The notes: generated by a model from the letters alone, not told the origin. A stretch of 64,000 bases of DNA from Paraburkholderia tropica (GCF_900109265.1 NZ_FNZM01000003.1:62001-126000); one strand, 5' to 3'. Shown: positions 32,059 through 41,722, numbered from the stretch's first letter. Numbers and translations are program-made.

Positions 32059-33594
32059 TCAGCGACGTCCGCTTCGCCGCCGATGCGCGTCGGTCTGCTT
32101 CGCGATATAGGCGACATAGTCGGCCACGGCTTGCGCGGTCGGGTGTCCGGGCGTGGCGGCGCGCGGCATGGCCGAGCCCGGCGACTGCCCGCGCAGCCGC
32201 GCGCCGAACAGCGACGGATCCTCGATGGCGGGGACGTCGCTCGTGTCCTCGGCCATTTGCAGATCGAGTGCGTGCGCAATCGACGCGAATCCGCTGACCT
32301 GATTGAACGTGGGCGTGGCCACGCCGGCCAGCGGCGCGCGCGCCACGGCGGGGGCGGCGGCGTCGGCGGGCGAGGGCGCAGTGGCAGCGGCCGCGCCGGT
32401 TACGTTCAACCGCGCGGGCCCGTCGTCGCCGCTTGCCCGCGGGGCGGCAAGCAAGGCGCCGAGCCACGAAGGCGAGGTCGCGTCGCGCTGCGTCAACGGC
32501 GCGCCAAGGCCGAACAGCTCGCGCACCGAGCGCACGATCGACGCATGGTCGAACGCCGTGTCCTGCGGTGCGCCCGCCGCGCGCGGAAACAGCGCGCTGC
32601 CCGTGCGTCCGCGCGGCGCCCACGGCGAAATCAGCAGCGCGGGCACGCGCACGCCCAGCCGGTCGAACGCGAACTCGCTGGGCACGGCGGCGCGATGGCT
32701 GTTCAGATCGGCGTCGCCCGGCGGCTCGGCGGCGGGCGGCGGCACGTGATCGAAAAAGCCGCCGTGTTCGTCCCACGTCACCAGCAGCGCGCTGCGCGCC
32801 CAGACGGCCGGCGCGTTGCGGATCGTCTCGTACACGTACTGGATGAAGCGCTCGCCCGAGGACATCGACCCGACCGGATGCTGCGAATTGCCATCGGCGA
32901 AATTCGCGCTCAGCAGTCCGTAGCTCGGCTCGATGAAGGTGTAGTCGATGTCGTAGCCGCTGCTGTCGTTGAGATCTTGCTGGAAGGCGTCGTCGGCGCT
33001 GCCGGGTCGGATCGTGCGGAAGGTGTCGCCGTGAAAGAAGCCGCCCACGAGGCCTTTGATGGCCAGCACCTGCGGAAAGGCGTCGGCGTGATAGACGCGC
33101 CAGCGCTTGCCGCTCGCGGCGAGGCGCGCGAACAGCGTGCCGTTCTGGAACGAAAAGCCGAGGCTGTCGATGGTTTCCGAGGCCGCGCTCGTCAGTCCGC
33201 CCGGACTGTTGGCGAGGCCGCCCGACGACGCCGCATGCGCGAAGAAGCGGTTGGGCCAGGTGGGTCCGGGCATCGACGAAAACCAGTTGTCGAACAGCAC
33301 GAACTCGCGCGCGAGCTGGTCCACGACGGGCAGCGCGCCCGCGCCGAAGCCCTGCATCGCAACAGCCGCGTTCGGCCCGTTTGCGAAGCCGCTCATGGGC
33401 GGCGTGCCCGCGATCTGCGCGGCCACGTCGTCGAATTCGTGCGGCGGGTCGGTCGCGATGCGGTCGGGCGCACCCGCGGCGAAGCCCCACGAAGCGGGCG
33501 GCGGCGCGACGCCTTCGAGGCCCGCTAGCCCGAAGACGTGATCGAAGGAACGGTTCTCCATCATCAGGACGAACACGTGTGCGATGTCGGCCAT
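32059..33594 (-). CDS. Alkaline phosphatase-superfamily phosphoesterase (PF04185, AcpA/phospholipase C type)
   Basis: Hydrolase of 511 residues. Metal- and nucleophile-site motifs of the phosphoesterase family are present: HVFVLMMENRSFDHVFG at the start, MPGPTWPNRFFAHAASS, and the metal-binding TWDEHGGFFDHVPPP. The late VPALLISPWAPRG and TAFDHASIVRSVRELFGL segments complete the active site. Characterised relatives cleave phospholipids or act as acid phosphatases outside the cell, but no signal or Tat motif is visible here, which is odd. GGGAGA lies six bases before the ATG at 33594; a frame to 33681 is less likely. It is convergent with the RlpA-like gene. Confidence 0.85.
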   Translation of the reverse strand: MADIAHVFVLMMENRSFDHVFGLAGLEGVAPPPASWGFAAGAPDRIATDPPHEFDDVAAQIAGTPPMSGFANGPNAAVAMQGFGAGALPVVDQLAREFVLFDNWFSSMPGPTWPNRFFAHAASSGGLANSPGGLTSAASETIDSLGFSFQNGTLFARLAASGKRWRVYHADAFPQVLAIKGLVGGFFHGDTFRTIRPGSADDAFQQDLNDSSGYDIDYTFIEPSYGLLSANFADGNSQHPVGSMSSGERFIQYVYETIRNAPAVWARSALLVTWDEHGGFFDHVPPPAAEPPGDADLNSHRAAVPSEFAFDRLGVRVPALLISPWAPRGRTGSALFPRAAGAPQDTAFDHASIVRSVRELFGLGAPLTQRDATSPSWLGALLAAPRASGDDGPARLNVTGAAAATAPSPADAAAPAVARAPLAGVATPTFNQVSGFASIAHALDLQMAEDTSDVPAIEDPSLFGARLRGQSPGSAMPRAATPGHPTAQAVADYVAYIAKQTDAHRRRSGRR

Positions 33595-33691
33595 GGACGT
33601 CTCCCGCTGAGGAAGAGGCCTAGCGTAGCACGGCTTTCGCGCGGTGAATCGACGGCGGCGATGAGGCAGCGCGATCGTCACGCAAACGTCC

Positions 33692-35122
33692 TCAGGCGAG
33701 GCTCGCGTCCGCGCGCGCGATGCGGTTGCGACCGGCGCGCTTGGCCGCGTAGAGCGCCGCGTCGGCGGCTTCGATGAGCGCGAGGGCGCCGGCGTTCGGC
33801 GTGTCGTCGACGGTGACGGGCAAGGGACTGCGGGTCGCGCAGCCCGCGCTTACCGTCACGTGGCCGTCCGGGCTCGGCGCGGCGATCGCGAGCCGCGCCA
33901 CCGCCGCGCGGGCGCGTTCGGCGATGGTGCCCGCTTCGTCGGCGGGGGTATCGGGCAGCACCAGCGCAAACTCCTCGCCGCCGTAGCGCGCGACGAATTC
34001 GCCGGGCCGCCGCAGCGTGCTCGCGAGCGCGCCCGCCACCGCGCCGAGACAGGCGTCGCCGTGCAGATGGCCGTAGGCGTCGTTGTACTGCTTGAAGTGA
34101 TCGACGTCGATCATCACCAGCGACAGCGGCCGGTCCGCGCGCGCCGCCTGCTCGACCTCGCGGCGGAACTGCTCGTCGAAAAAGCTGCGGTTGTAGATGC
34201 GCGTGAGCGCATCGTGCGCCGAGCTGTGCACGAGCGAGGCGTGCTCCTGCGCGAGCCGCCGGTAGAGCGCGGTCACTTCCCAGACGAGCACGCACACCAG
34301 CACGCCCGGCGCGAACATGCTGAACACACGCGCGACGTACCAGCCCAGCGTGAAGCGCTCGACGCTCAGCGTGTTGAGCGCGACGTCGACGAACGAGGCG
34401 AGCAGCGCCACCACGATCCACAGATCGAGCACGAGCCGCAGCCGCCCCTTGAGCAGCACGACCGCGATGGCCGCCAGATTCAGCACGCCGATGACGATGC
34501 CCACGGCGTGCGCCGCAAGCGGATTGCCCTGAACGCTCAACCCGGCTGGCGCGGCGACGTGCGCCACCGGCCACGGCTGCGCGAAATCGACCTGGATCAC
34601 GAGGACGCCTAGCAGCGCCGCAAGCACGGCGGGACCGGCCACGAGCAGCCAGCCGCGCGCGCCGCCAAAGGTCGACGCCGTCGCCATCGACGATGTCACG
34701 GCGTTCGCGCGGTTGCGCACGCTTGCCGCGACGATCACGAAGACCGGGAAGCCCGCGTGCCAGAACACCCACATCCACGCGGCGCTGTGCGGCCCCGCGC
34801 CGAGCAGGCCGCTGCGCGTGAACACGCCAGGAAACATCAGGAGCTGGAGCGCGACGGCGATGGCCGTGAACGCGTAGGCGCCGCCGAGCGCGCCGAGCAT
34901 CGGCAGGCGCGTGGCCGCGAAACGCCCGCCGAGCAGAAAGGCGGCGATGCCCGACGTGGTGAAGACGGTGAGCGCGCACATCGGCATGAAGGGCGCGACG
35001 GGCGGCAGCGCATCGCGCGCGCGGGGCGCGGCGAGGGCGAGCGCGAGCAGGATCGCGAGCGCGCAGAGCGCTGCGGCGATCGCCTGCCTGCGTGTTGCCG
35101 GTCCGATCAGCAAGCCGTCCAT
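33692..35122 (-). CDS. Membrane diguanylate cyclase, MASE4-GGDEF
   Basis: Protein of 476 residues. The first ~285 residues hold about eight hydrophobic segments with MASE4-type features (PPVAPFMPMCALTVFTTSGI, the MFPGVFTRSGLLGAG segment and WMWVFWHAGFPVFVI). A GGDEF domain occupies residues ~300-470 with intact GGEEF at 381-385. The I-site position reads RPGE (372-375) rather than RxxD, so feedback inhibition may be weakened. Substrate residues DVDHFKQYNDAYGHLHGD are intact. The ATG at 35122 is chosen because it opens the membrane domain; the frame extends to 35170. Divergent from the SPFH/ATPase operon. Confidence 0.88.
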   Translation of the reverse strand: MDGLLIGPATRRQAIAAALCALAILLALALAAPRARDALPPVAPFMPMCALTVFTTSGIAAFLLGGRFAATRLPMLGALGGAYAFTAIAVALQLLMFPGVFTRSGLLGAGPHSAAWMWVFWHAGFPVFVIVAASVRNRANAVTSSMATASTFGGARGWLLVAGPAVLAALLGVLVIQVDFAQPWPVAHVAAPAGLSVQGNPLAAHAVGIVIGVLNLAAIAVVLLKGRLRLVLDLWIVVALLASFVDVALNTLSVERFTLGWYVARVFSMFAPGVLVCVLVWEVTALYRRLAQEHASLVHSSAHDALTRIYNRSFFDEQFRREVEQAARADRPLSLVMIDVDHFKQYNDAYGHLHGDACLGAVAGALASTLRRPGEFVARYGGEEFALVLPDTPADEAGTIAERARAAVARLAIAAPSPDGHVTVSAGCATRSPLPVTVDDTPNAGALALIEAADAALYAAKRAGRNRIARADASLA

Positions 35123-35469
35123 AGCGTATGGCCGATGTTGGATTGAGCGTCGATGACGACAGCCTCGCACAGGCGCTCGAACCGCCCATCGCCTGCTTGC
35201 CGTCCGCTTGAATTCGAGTCCTGCCTGTCCCCCGCACCGCCTCGGCTATTGTGCGCCGAAAGTGCGCCGAAAGTGCGCTGTCGTACGTGAACGCGATGCC
35301 CGTTCAGCGATGCATGCGGACCGCTCCGACACGCGCTCACGGCTTCAACGGCGGTCTATTAATGTTGAGTTTCCTTAACGAGCGCGCTACATTGGGCGCG
35401 CGTTTCGGGGCGCGTGAATAGACAACGTTTGCGCGTCCGATTTCCGTAATTTCCATGTAAGGATTGCCG
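35123..35469. other. Divergent intergenic region before the SPFH/ATPase operon
   Basis: No gene supported. It carries the promoter candidate listed separately and, just before the operon, AAGGA at ribosome-site distance from the ATG at 35470. A small duplication (AGTGCGCCGAA twice near 35260) is visible. Confidence 0.5.
35365..35393 (+). promoter_or_regulatory. Candidate sigma-70 promoter of the SPFH/P-type ATPase operon
   Basis: TTGAGT (35365-35370) and TACATT (35388-35393) are separated by exactly 17 bases, matching consensus at four of six positions each. The start codon follows after about 75 bases. Prediction only. Confidence 0.4.
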
Positions 35470-37524
35470 ATGGTGCATCGCGCAGCGCGCGACAACCGCG
35501 ACGCCGGGTACGGCCTGGCCGCCCGCGCGGGTCATGCGAAGCTGGCCGGCTGCGCAGCGGGACTCGTCGTCGTGTGGACCGGGCTCGCGCTTGCCGCCAT
35601 GCTCGCGCCGCGTCTCATGATCGATGCGCGTGCGTGCGCGGTGCTGGCGAGTGCGTGTCTGAACCTGCTGCTCGCGGTGATCGGCACGCGTCTCGCCATG
35701 CAGCGTATGCACGCGAGCACGCCGCTCTGGAAGACGCTGCTGCAACTCGCGCGGCTCGCGTTCCGGCATGACCGCTCGAAGGCCGCCGCCGCGCAGCACG
35801 AAGCCTCATCCGCCGACGATGAGCGCGCGCAGTGGCAAGCCTTGTTGCGCGCATTGCCGTGGCGGCCCGCCGTCGTGCCGTTTGGCGCGCTCGTGTCGAT
35901 TGCGCTCGCGGTGTTCGCGTGGACGATGCCCGCGCCGGGTGCCGCGACGGTTTCCATTTCCGCCGATCTCTCCAATATGGCCGATGCGTCTGTTGCCGCG
36001 TCGGCCGGTTCGCACGCGCCGTTGCTCGTCGCGGGCGTGGCGGCGTTGCTGCTGGCGTTCGCGGCGCTGTACGCCGAACGCGTGCAGACGCATCGCGCTT
36101 CACAGGCGATGCAAACGTCACAAGACGCACAGGCTTCGCGCGAGCCCGCTGCGCTGGCCGGCCTGCTGCGCGTGATCCTCGTCGTGTCGTTGAGCGCGGC
36201 GGCGGCCGCGGCCTGGTTCGCGCAGACGGGCGAGGCGCTGACCTGGCTCGTGCGTCTCGTCGCCGTGTTGAGCGGCCTCGTGGCGGTCGAGCTGGCGGCG
36301 CGTTCGGTGTGGGCCGCGTTCGTTGCGGGACCGTCGGCATCGGCATCGTCATCGTTATCGGATTCGGGGTTGCTGCACAGCGCGCTCGCGAATGCACTGC
36401 GCGTTCAGGCGCGGCCTTTCGCGGCGCTGAGCGCGCAGTTGCGCATGCGTTACGGCATCGACCTGCGGCAGAACTGGGCGCTGCAAAGTTTCGTGCGCCT
36501 GCTGCCCGCCGCGATCGCGACCGTGGTCGTGCTCGGCTGGCTGCTGGGCGGCGTCGCCGTGCTCGGTCCCGATCAGCGCGCCGTCTACGAGCGCTTCGGC
36601 GCGCCGGTCGCGGTCTGGCAACCGGGCTTGCACGTCGGCTTGCCCTGGCCGTTCGGGCGCACGCGCGTGATCGACAACGGCGCGGTGCATCAACTGATCG
36701 TCTCGGGCAGCGCGAACGACGCAAGCCAGGCCGCGCCGCGCGTGGCCGCCGACGCCGCGCCGCCCGATCAGCTCAACCGCCTCTGGGACGTCGCGCATCC
36801 GTGGGAAACCACTCAGGTGATCGCGGGCACGAGCGGCGATCAGCAGGCCTTCCAGGTCGTGAGCGCCGATGTGCGCCTCGACTACCGCATCGCGCTCTCG
36901 GACGCGGCGGCGCGCGCGGCGCTCTATCGCGCCGTCGATATGGACGAAACCGTGCGGGCGATCGCGAACCGCGCCGTGGTGCGCTATCTCGCCTCGCGCA
37001 CCTTGCAGTCGCTGATCGACACGCCGCAGACCGCGATGGCCAACACGCTGCGCGCGAGCGTGCAGGGCGAGCTGGACCGTCTCGCGAGCGGCATCGAAGT
37101 GATGGCGGTGGTGATCGAGAGCGTGCATCCGCCGGCGGGCGCGGCGGCGGCCTATCACGGCGTGCAGGCGGCGCAGATTCGCGCGCAGGCGAGCGTGGTG
37201 CAAGCGCGCGGCTTCGCGGCGGCCACGCTCGGCGGCGCGCAGCAGCAGGCGATCGAAGCGGTGGCGCAAGGCAGCGCCGATGCCGCCGACACGCTCGCCA
37301 CCGCCCGCGTGCAACAGATCGATTTCGACGCCGACGTGATCGCGCAAGGCCTCGGCGGCCCCGCGTTCGCGTTCGAGTATTACCTGCATCGCCTGCAAAA
37401 AGGCCTGCAAAACGCGAGCGTGACGATCATCGACGACCGCCTCGCGAGCGGCAACCGCGCGACCATCGACCTGCGCACGTTCACGCCGGCCACGGCGGCG
37501 GCGGGCGTGAGGCCGGCATGGTGA
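35470..37524 (+). CDS. Polytopic SPFH-domain protein, HflK-like
   Basis: Protein of 684 residues. The N-terminal ~370 residues contain about seven hydrophobic segments (for example GCAAGLVVVWTGLALAAMLA, VLASACLNLLLAVIGTRLAM and VVPFGALVSIALAVFAW), unlike ordinary HflK, which has one. From the last segment onward it is SPFH/HflK-like: VLGPDQRAVYERFGAPVAVW, QPGLHVGLPWPFGRTRVID, the VSADVRLDYRI strand, the ALYRAVDMDETVRAIANRAV helix and a C-terminal coiled stretch. It probably forms oligomeric membrane assemblies with the two SPFH proteins encoded next. AAGGA is seven bases before the ATG. It heads a five-gene run ending in a P-type ATPase and a GNAT protein. Confidence 0.82.
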   Translation: MVHRAARDNRDAGYGLAARAGHAKLAGCAAGLVVVWTGLALAAMLAPRLMIDARACAVLASACLNLLLAVIGTRLAMQRMHASTPLWKTLLQLARLAFRHDRSKAAAAQHEASSADDERAQWQALLRALPWRPAVVPFGALVSIALAVFAWTMPAPGAATVSISADLSNMADASVAASAGSHAPLLVAGVAALLLAFAALYAERVQTHRASQAMQTSQDAQASREPAALAGLLRVILVVSLSAAAAAAWFAQTGEALTWLVRLVAVLSGLVAVELAARSVWAAFVAGPSASASSSLSDSGLLHSALANALRVQARPFAALSAQLRMRYGIDLRQNWALQSFVRLLPAAIATVVVLGWLLGGVAVLGPDQRAVYERFGAPVAVWQPGLHVGLPWPFGRTRVIDNGAVHQLIVSGSANDASQAAPRVAADAAPPDQLNRLWDVAHPWETTQVIAGTSGDQQAFQVVSADVRLDYRIALSDAAARAALYRAVDMDETVRAIANRAVVRYLASRTLQSLIDTPQTAMANTLRASVQGELDRLASGIEVMAVVIESVHPPAGAAAAYHGVQAAQIRAQASVVQARGFAAATLGGAQQQAIEAVAQGSADAADTLATARVQQIDFDADVIAQGLGGPAFAFEYYLHRLQKGLQNASVTIIDDRLASGNRATIDLRTFTPATAAAGVRPAW

Positions 37525-37602
37525 GCGGCGCGACATTGAGCGGGCATTCGACCGGATCAACCGGTTCAAACTTGAGCGAACCTTGAGCAAGGGTATTTGA
37601 AC

Positions 37603-38670
37603 GTGGGCCACTATCACGCGCACGGCGATGCGCATTCACATCATCATCACGGTCATCACGGCCACGCGCACGGCGCGGCGGGCGCGCCCGCGCCGCGCCC
37701 GCGTTTCGTGCTGCGCGTGACGCTGGCCGCGCTCTGCGTGCTGATCGCGCTCGTGGTCGCGAGCTTCGTGCAGGTGCGCGAAGGCGAGGCCACGGTGGTC
37801 ACGCGTTTCGGCGATCCCGTGCGCGTGTTGCTCAAGCCGGGCCTCGCGTGGCGCTGGCCCGCGCCGATCGAAGCGGCGGTGCCCGTCGATCTGCGTCTGC
37901 ATACGACGTCGAGCGGCTTGCAGGACGTGGGCACGCGCGACGGTCTGCGCATCATCGTGCAGGCGTACGTGGCGTGGCGCGTGCCGGAGAACGCGAACGA
38001 CATCGGCCGCTTCGTGCGCGCGGTGCGCAACGAGCCCGACGAAGCGGCGCGGCAGATCCGCTCGCTGGTGGGCTCCGCGTTGCAGACGACGTCGGCGGGT
38101 TTCGATCTCGCCTCGCTGGTGAATACCGATCCCACGCAGGTTCATATCCCCGAATTCGAGGAGCAGCTGCGCCGTCAGGTCGATGCGCAGGTGTACACCG
38201 CGTATGGCGTGCACGTCACGCAGGTCGGGCTGGAGAAGCTCACGCTGCCCGCCGTGACGCTCGCGGCGACCGTCGAGCGCATGCGCGCCGAGCGCGAGAC
38301 CGTGGCCGCGCAGCGCACGGCGCAAGGCGCGCGCGAAGCGGCGCAGATCCGCTCCGACGCCGACCGCGACGCGCGCGTGCTGATCGCCGACGCCAACGTG
38401 AAGGCCGCCGAACTCGAAGCGCAATCGCGCAAGGACGCGGCCGCGATCTACGGCAAGAGCTACGCCGCCGATCCGCAGCTTTATACGATGCTGCGCTCGC
38501 TCGACACGCTCGGTTCGGTCGTCAATACGAACACGAATCTGATTCTGCGCACCGACGCCGCGCCGTTCCGCGCGCTCGTGCAAGGGCCGCCGGGACTGGG
38601 CGGCGCGAGCACGACCTTCACGGCGCCGCCGACGCACGCGAGCGCCAAAGCCGCTGGAAAGGCCCGATGA
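37603..38670 (+). CDS. SPFH-domain protein (HflC/HflK-like) with His-rich N-terminus
   Basis: Protein of 355 residues. The first 23 residues contain about 12 histidines (HSHHHHGHHGHAHG is the densest part), a probable metal-binding tail facing the cytoplasm. One membrane segment (LRVTLAALCVLIALVVASFV) follows, then an SPFH domain (VQVREGEATVVTRFGDPVRV, LKPGLAWRWPAPIEAAVPVD, GLRIIVQAYVAWRVPENAND) and a coiled-coil stretch rich in Ala/Glu/Arg. GTG at 37603 is preferred, with AAGGG nine bases upstream; TTG at 37597 is closer than ideal. Its stop overlaps the next start (ATGA), so translation is coupled. Confidence 0.83.
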   Translation: MGHYHAHGDAHSHHHHGHHGHAHGAAGAPAPRPRFVLRVTLAALCVLIALVVASFVQVREGEATVVTRFGDPVRVLLKPGLAWRWPAPIEAAVPVDLRLHTTSSGLQDVGTRDGLRIIVQAYVAWRVPENANDIGRFVRAVRNEPDEAARQIRSLVGSALQTTSAGFDLASLVNTDPTQVHIPEFEEQLRRQVDAQVYTAYGVHVTQVGLEKLTLPAVTLAATVERMRAERETVAAQRTAQGAREAAQIRSDADRDARVLIADANVKAAELEAQSRKDAAAIYGKSYAADPQLYTMLRSLDTLGSVVNTNTNLILRTDAAPFRALVQGPPGLGGASTTFTAPPTHASAKAAGKAR

Positions 38671-39701
38671 GCACACGCGACGACTTCCCCGCGCTCGGAC
38701 CCGGCGCCCAGGCCGTGCGCCTGGCGTTCTGGTTCGTCGCCGTGCTGGCGGTGCTGGCCGCGCTCGCGTGGGCGACCTCGAACGTGCGCCGCATTCCGGC
38801 CGACAGCAGCGCGGTGGTCACGCGCTTCGGCGCGTTCGCGCGCAGCCAGGGCGCGGGCCTGCTCGTGGCGTGGCCACGTCCGTTCGAAAACGTGCTGCTC
38901 GTGCCGGGCAGCGAGCGCGTGATGGAGCGGCGCATCGTGTCGCTGTCGCGCGATCCGCGCGCGAGCGCCACGCTCGGCCTCGACAGCGACGCACTCGCCG
39001 GTTCGGGCTACGTGCTGACCGGCGACAGCGGCGTGGTGCAGGTGAGCGCGACGCTGTTCTATCGCGTCGCCGATCCCTACGCCTACGCGCTGCAACTCGA
39101 TCATCTCGACGACGCGCTCGAACGCATCGTCAGCGCGGCGGTCGTGGAGACGACGGCGCAGCGCGACCTCGACGCGATTCTCGTCGCGCGCCCCGAAATG
39201 GTGGCCGCCGATCAGCAGATGGCCGTGCGTCGCGAGCAGTTGCGCGGCGATCTCGCGCGGGCGATCCAGCGTCATCTCGATGCGCTTGCGGCCGCGCATG
39301 CGAGCCTCGGCATCGAAGTCGCGCGCGTGGACGTGCAGGCGTCGTTTCCGGGCTCGGCGATCGACGCGTTCAATGCGGTGCTGACGTCGATGCAGAACGC
39401 CGAACGCGATGTCGCGAAGGCGCGCACGATCGCGGAGAAAACGCGCCAGGGCGCGCAGCAGAACGCCGACCGCATCGTGCAGGACGCGCAGGCGAGCGCC
39501 GCCGAACGCGTGGCGACGGCGCAATCCGAAACCTCGACGATCGCGCAGCTCGAAGCGGCGCTCGCGCAGGATCACGATCCGGGGCTGGTGGCGCGTGCGT
39601 ATCGCGAGCGCGTGCAGGCCGTGCTGGCCAGGGCCGCGCGCGTGACGACGCTCGATCCGAACGACGCGTCGAGCCTCGTCTTGCCGGGACGCGCGCCATG
39701 A
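38667..39701 (+). CDS. Third SPFH-domain protein (HflC-like)
   Basis: Protein of 344 residues: short cytoplasmic start, one membrane segment (VRLAFWFVAVLAVLAALAWA), then SPFH (IPADSSAVVTRFGAFARSQG, GAGLLVAWPRPFENVLLVPG, SGVVQVSATLFYRVADPYAY, DDALERIVSAAVVETTAQRD) and a long C-terminal coiled coil (NAERDVAKARTIAEKTRQGA). Both its start and its stop overlap the neighbouring genes by four bases (ATGA), binding it tightly to the second SPFH gene and the ATPase. No protease gene (ftsH) is nearby, although HflK/HflC proteins usually modulate FtsH. Confidence 0.83.
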   Translation: MSTRDDFPALGPGAQAVRLAFWFVAVLAVLAALAWATSNVRRIPADSSAVVTRFGAFARSQGAGLLVAWPRPFENVLLVPGSERVMERRIVSLSRDPRASATLGLDSDALAGSGYVLTGDSGVVQVSATLFYRVADPYAYALQLDHLDDALERIVSAAVVETTAQRDLDAILVARPEMVAADQQMAVRREQLRGDLARAIQRHLDALAAAHASLGIEVARVDVQASFPGSAIDAFNAVLTSMQNAERDVAKARTIAEKTRQGAQQNADRIVQDAQASAAERVATAQSETSTIAQLEAALAQDHDPGLVARAYRERVQAVLARAARVTTLDPNDASSLVLPGRAP

Positions 39702-41722
39702 CGATGAATACGCAAACGGAAGCGCTCGAACGCGATGCAGCGAACCTCGACCCGCACGCGGCACCTCACCATACGCACGAAGCCCACGCCGATCACCTCG
39801 CGCCCGGCCTCGCGATGTCCGCCGAGGAGCGCCGCGCGATCACGCGCCACACGCTGCTCGCGCTGATCTCGGGCGGTTTGCTGCTGCTCTCGCTCGCGTG
39901 GCCGCATCTCGTTCAGGGCGATGCGACGCTCGCGCAATTGCTCGCGGCGGCCGCTTCGATCGTCGTCGCGCCGCCGGTGTTCGCAGGTGCGTGGCACAGC
40001 CTCAAGTCGCCGAGCCTGCACGGCGTGACCGACCGCCTGATCGCGCTCGCGATGCTGGGTGCGTGGGCCGTCGGCGACATGACGACCGCCGCGCTGCTGC
40101 CCATCGTGATGACCTTCGGCCACGCGCTCGAAGAACGCAGCGTGCTCGGCTCGCAGGAAGCGATCCGCGCGCTCGGACGGCTTACCTCGGGCATCGTGCG
40201 GCGCGTGAGCGCGACGGGCGCCATCGAGGAAGTCGCGTACGACGCGCTGCGTCCCGGCGATCTCGTCGACGTGCTGCCGGGCGCACGCATTCCCGCCGAC
40301 GGGTGCGTGCGCGAAGGCCGGTCGAGCGTCGACAACGGCCCGATCACCGGCGAGTCGCTGCCGCAGGACGCCGCCGAAGGCGCGAGCGTCTACGGCGGCG
40401 CGATCAATCTCGACGGACCGCTGCGCGTGGAGGTCACGCAGGTGGGCGAGGCGTCGACGCTCGGCAAGGTCGTCGAGTTGATGCAGCGCGCGGAAGCCGC
40501 GAAGCCGCCCATCACGCAGGCGCTCGAACGCTATATGGATGCATATCTCGCGCTCGTGTTGCTGATCGCGGCGATTGTCTGGTTCGTGAGCGCGAACGCG
40601 TCGGCGATGCTCGCGGTGATCGTCGCGGCTTGCCCGTGCGCGCTCGTGCTGGCCGCCCCGGCGACGGCCATCGCGGGCATCGCGGCGGGCGCGCGGCGCG
40701 GCATGCTGTTTCGCAACGCGGCGTTTCTCGACAAGATCGCCGAGATCGATTCGCTCGTGATCGACAAGACCGGCACGCTCACGCACGGCGAGCTGCGCGT
40801 CACGCAGATCGCGTGGCAGCCTGGCGTGAATGAAGCGCGGGCGCGCGCGCTGGCCGTGCGGCTCGCGCAAGGCAGCGCGCATCCGGTGTGCCGCGCGCTG
40901 GTGCGCGACGGTCTGAATGCGGAAGCCGAAGCGCAGGCGCAGGACGTGCACGATCTGCGCGAGCTTCGCGGCCTCGGCGTGCACGCGAACACGCGCAACG
41001 GCGAAGCCGTATTGGGCCGCGACGAACTGCTCGCGCAATACGTGGATGCGCTGCCGTCCGCGCCCGCTGAATTCGACGGCCCGCGCGCGGGTCTCGTGCA
41101 AAACGGCAAGCTGCTCGCGTGGTTCGGTTTCGCGGATACCTTGCGCGCCGAGGCGCGCGAGGCGCTCGCCGATCTGCGCGCGCTCGGCATCGCACGCGAA
41201 GCGCTCGTGACCGGCGACCGCGCGGACGTAGCGCACAAGCTGGCGGCGCAGGTCGGCATCGCGACTGTGGTGGCGCAGGCGCTGCCGCACGACAAGCTCG
41301 ATTACGTGCTGCGCGAGAGCGATGCGGGGCATCATCCGCTCGTGGTCGGCGACGGCCTGAACGACGTGCTCGCGATCAAGGCGGGCTCGACGAGCGTGGC
41401 GATGGGCGAGCGCGGCACCGACATCGCCGTGGCGTCCGCCGACGTGGTGTTGCTCGCCGACGATCTGCGCCGCCTGCCCGACTGCATCCGGCTGGGCCGC
41501 CGCTGTCGCCGCATCGCCACGGCCAACGCCGCGATCGGCTTGACGTGGACGGTGGCCGTGATCGCGCTGGCGGCGCTGGGCGCATTGGGTGCGGTGGCGA
41601 CGGCGATCCTGCATAACGTAGGCACGTTCGTCGTGATCGCGAACGCGGGCCGCCTGCTGCGCCGCGAGGACCACGAACAGCACGCTACCTCGCGCCGAAC
41701 GCCAACACACGAACCATCATGA
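39698..41722 (+). CDS. P1B-type heavy-metal-translocating ATPase
   Basis: Protein of 674 residues. All core motifs are present: TGES (217-220), transmembrane CPC (312-314), DKTGT with the phosphorylated Asp (356-360), the P1B-specific HP dipeptide (395-396), and GDGLND (551-556). There is no CxxC heavy-metal domain. Instead the N-terminus has a His cluster (residues 20-33, HAAPHHTHEAHADH). The last membrane helix reads HNVGTFVVIANAGRLL (639-654), where Zn/Cd pumps have an acidic residue, so the metal is uncertain. It starts inside the stop of the third SPFH gene and ends inside the start of the GNAT gene, implying joint expression. Confidence 0.92.
   Translation: MTMNTQTEALERDAANLDPHAAPHHTHEAHADHLAPGLAMSAEERRAITRHTLLALISGGLLLLSLAWPHLVQGDATLAQLLAAAASIVVAPPVFAGAWHSLKSPSLHGVTDRLIALAMLGAWAVGDMTTAALLPIVMTFGHALEERSVLGSQEAIRALGRLTSGIVRRVSATGAIEEVAYDALRPGDLVDVLPGARIPADGCVREGRSSVDNGPITGESLPQDAAEGASVYGGAINLDGPLRVEVTQVGEASTLGKVVELMQRAEAAKPPITQALERYMDAYLALVLLIAAIVWFVSANASAMLAVIVAACPCALVLAAPATAIAGIAAGARRGMLFRNAAFLDKIAEIDSLVIDKTGTLTHGELRVTQIAWQPGVNEARARALAVRLAQGSAHPVCRALVRDGLNAEAEAQAQDVHDLRELRGLGVHANTRNGEAVLGRDELLAQYVDALPSAPAEFDGPRAGLVQNGKLLAWFGFADTLRAEAREALADLRALGIAREALVTGDRADVAHKLAAQVGIATVVAQALPHDKLDYVLRESDAGHHPLVVGDGLNDVLAIKAGSTSVAMGERGTDIAVASADVVLLADDLRRLPDCIRLGRRCRRIATANAAIGLTWTVAVIALAALGALGAVATAILHNVGTFVVIANAGRLLRREDHEQHATSRRTPTHEPS

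Noticed and set aside
39572..41710. 712-codon minus-strand open frame
   Set aside because: Antisense shadow of the P-type ATPase; composition is Arg/His/Ala-rich and no motif is seen, while the plus-strand frame has every ATPase motif.
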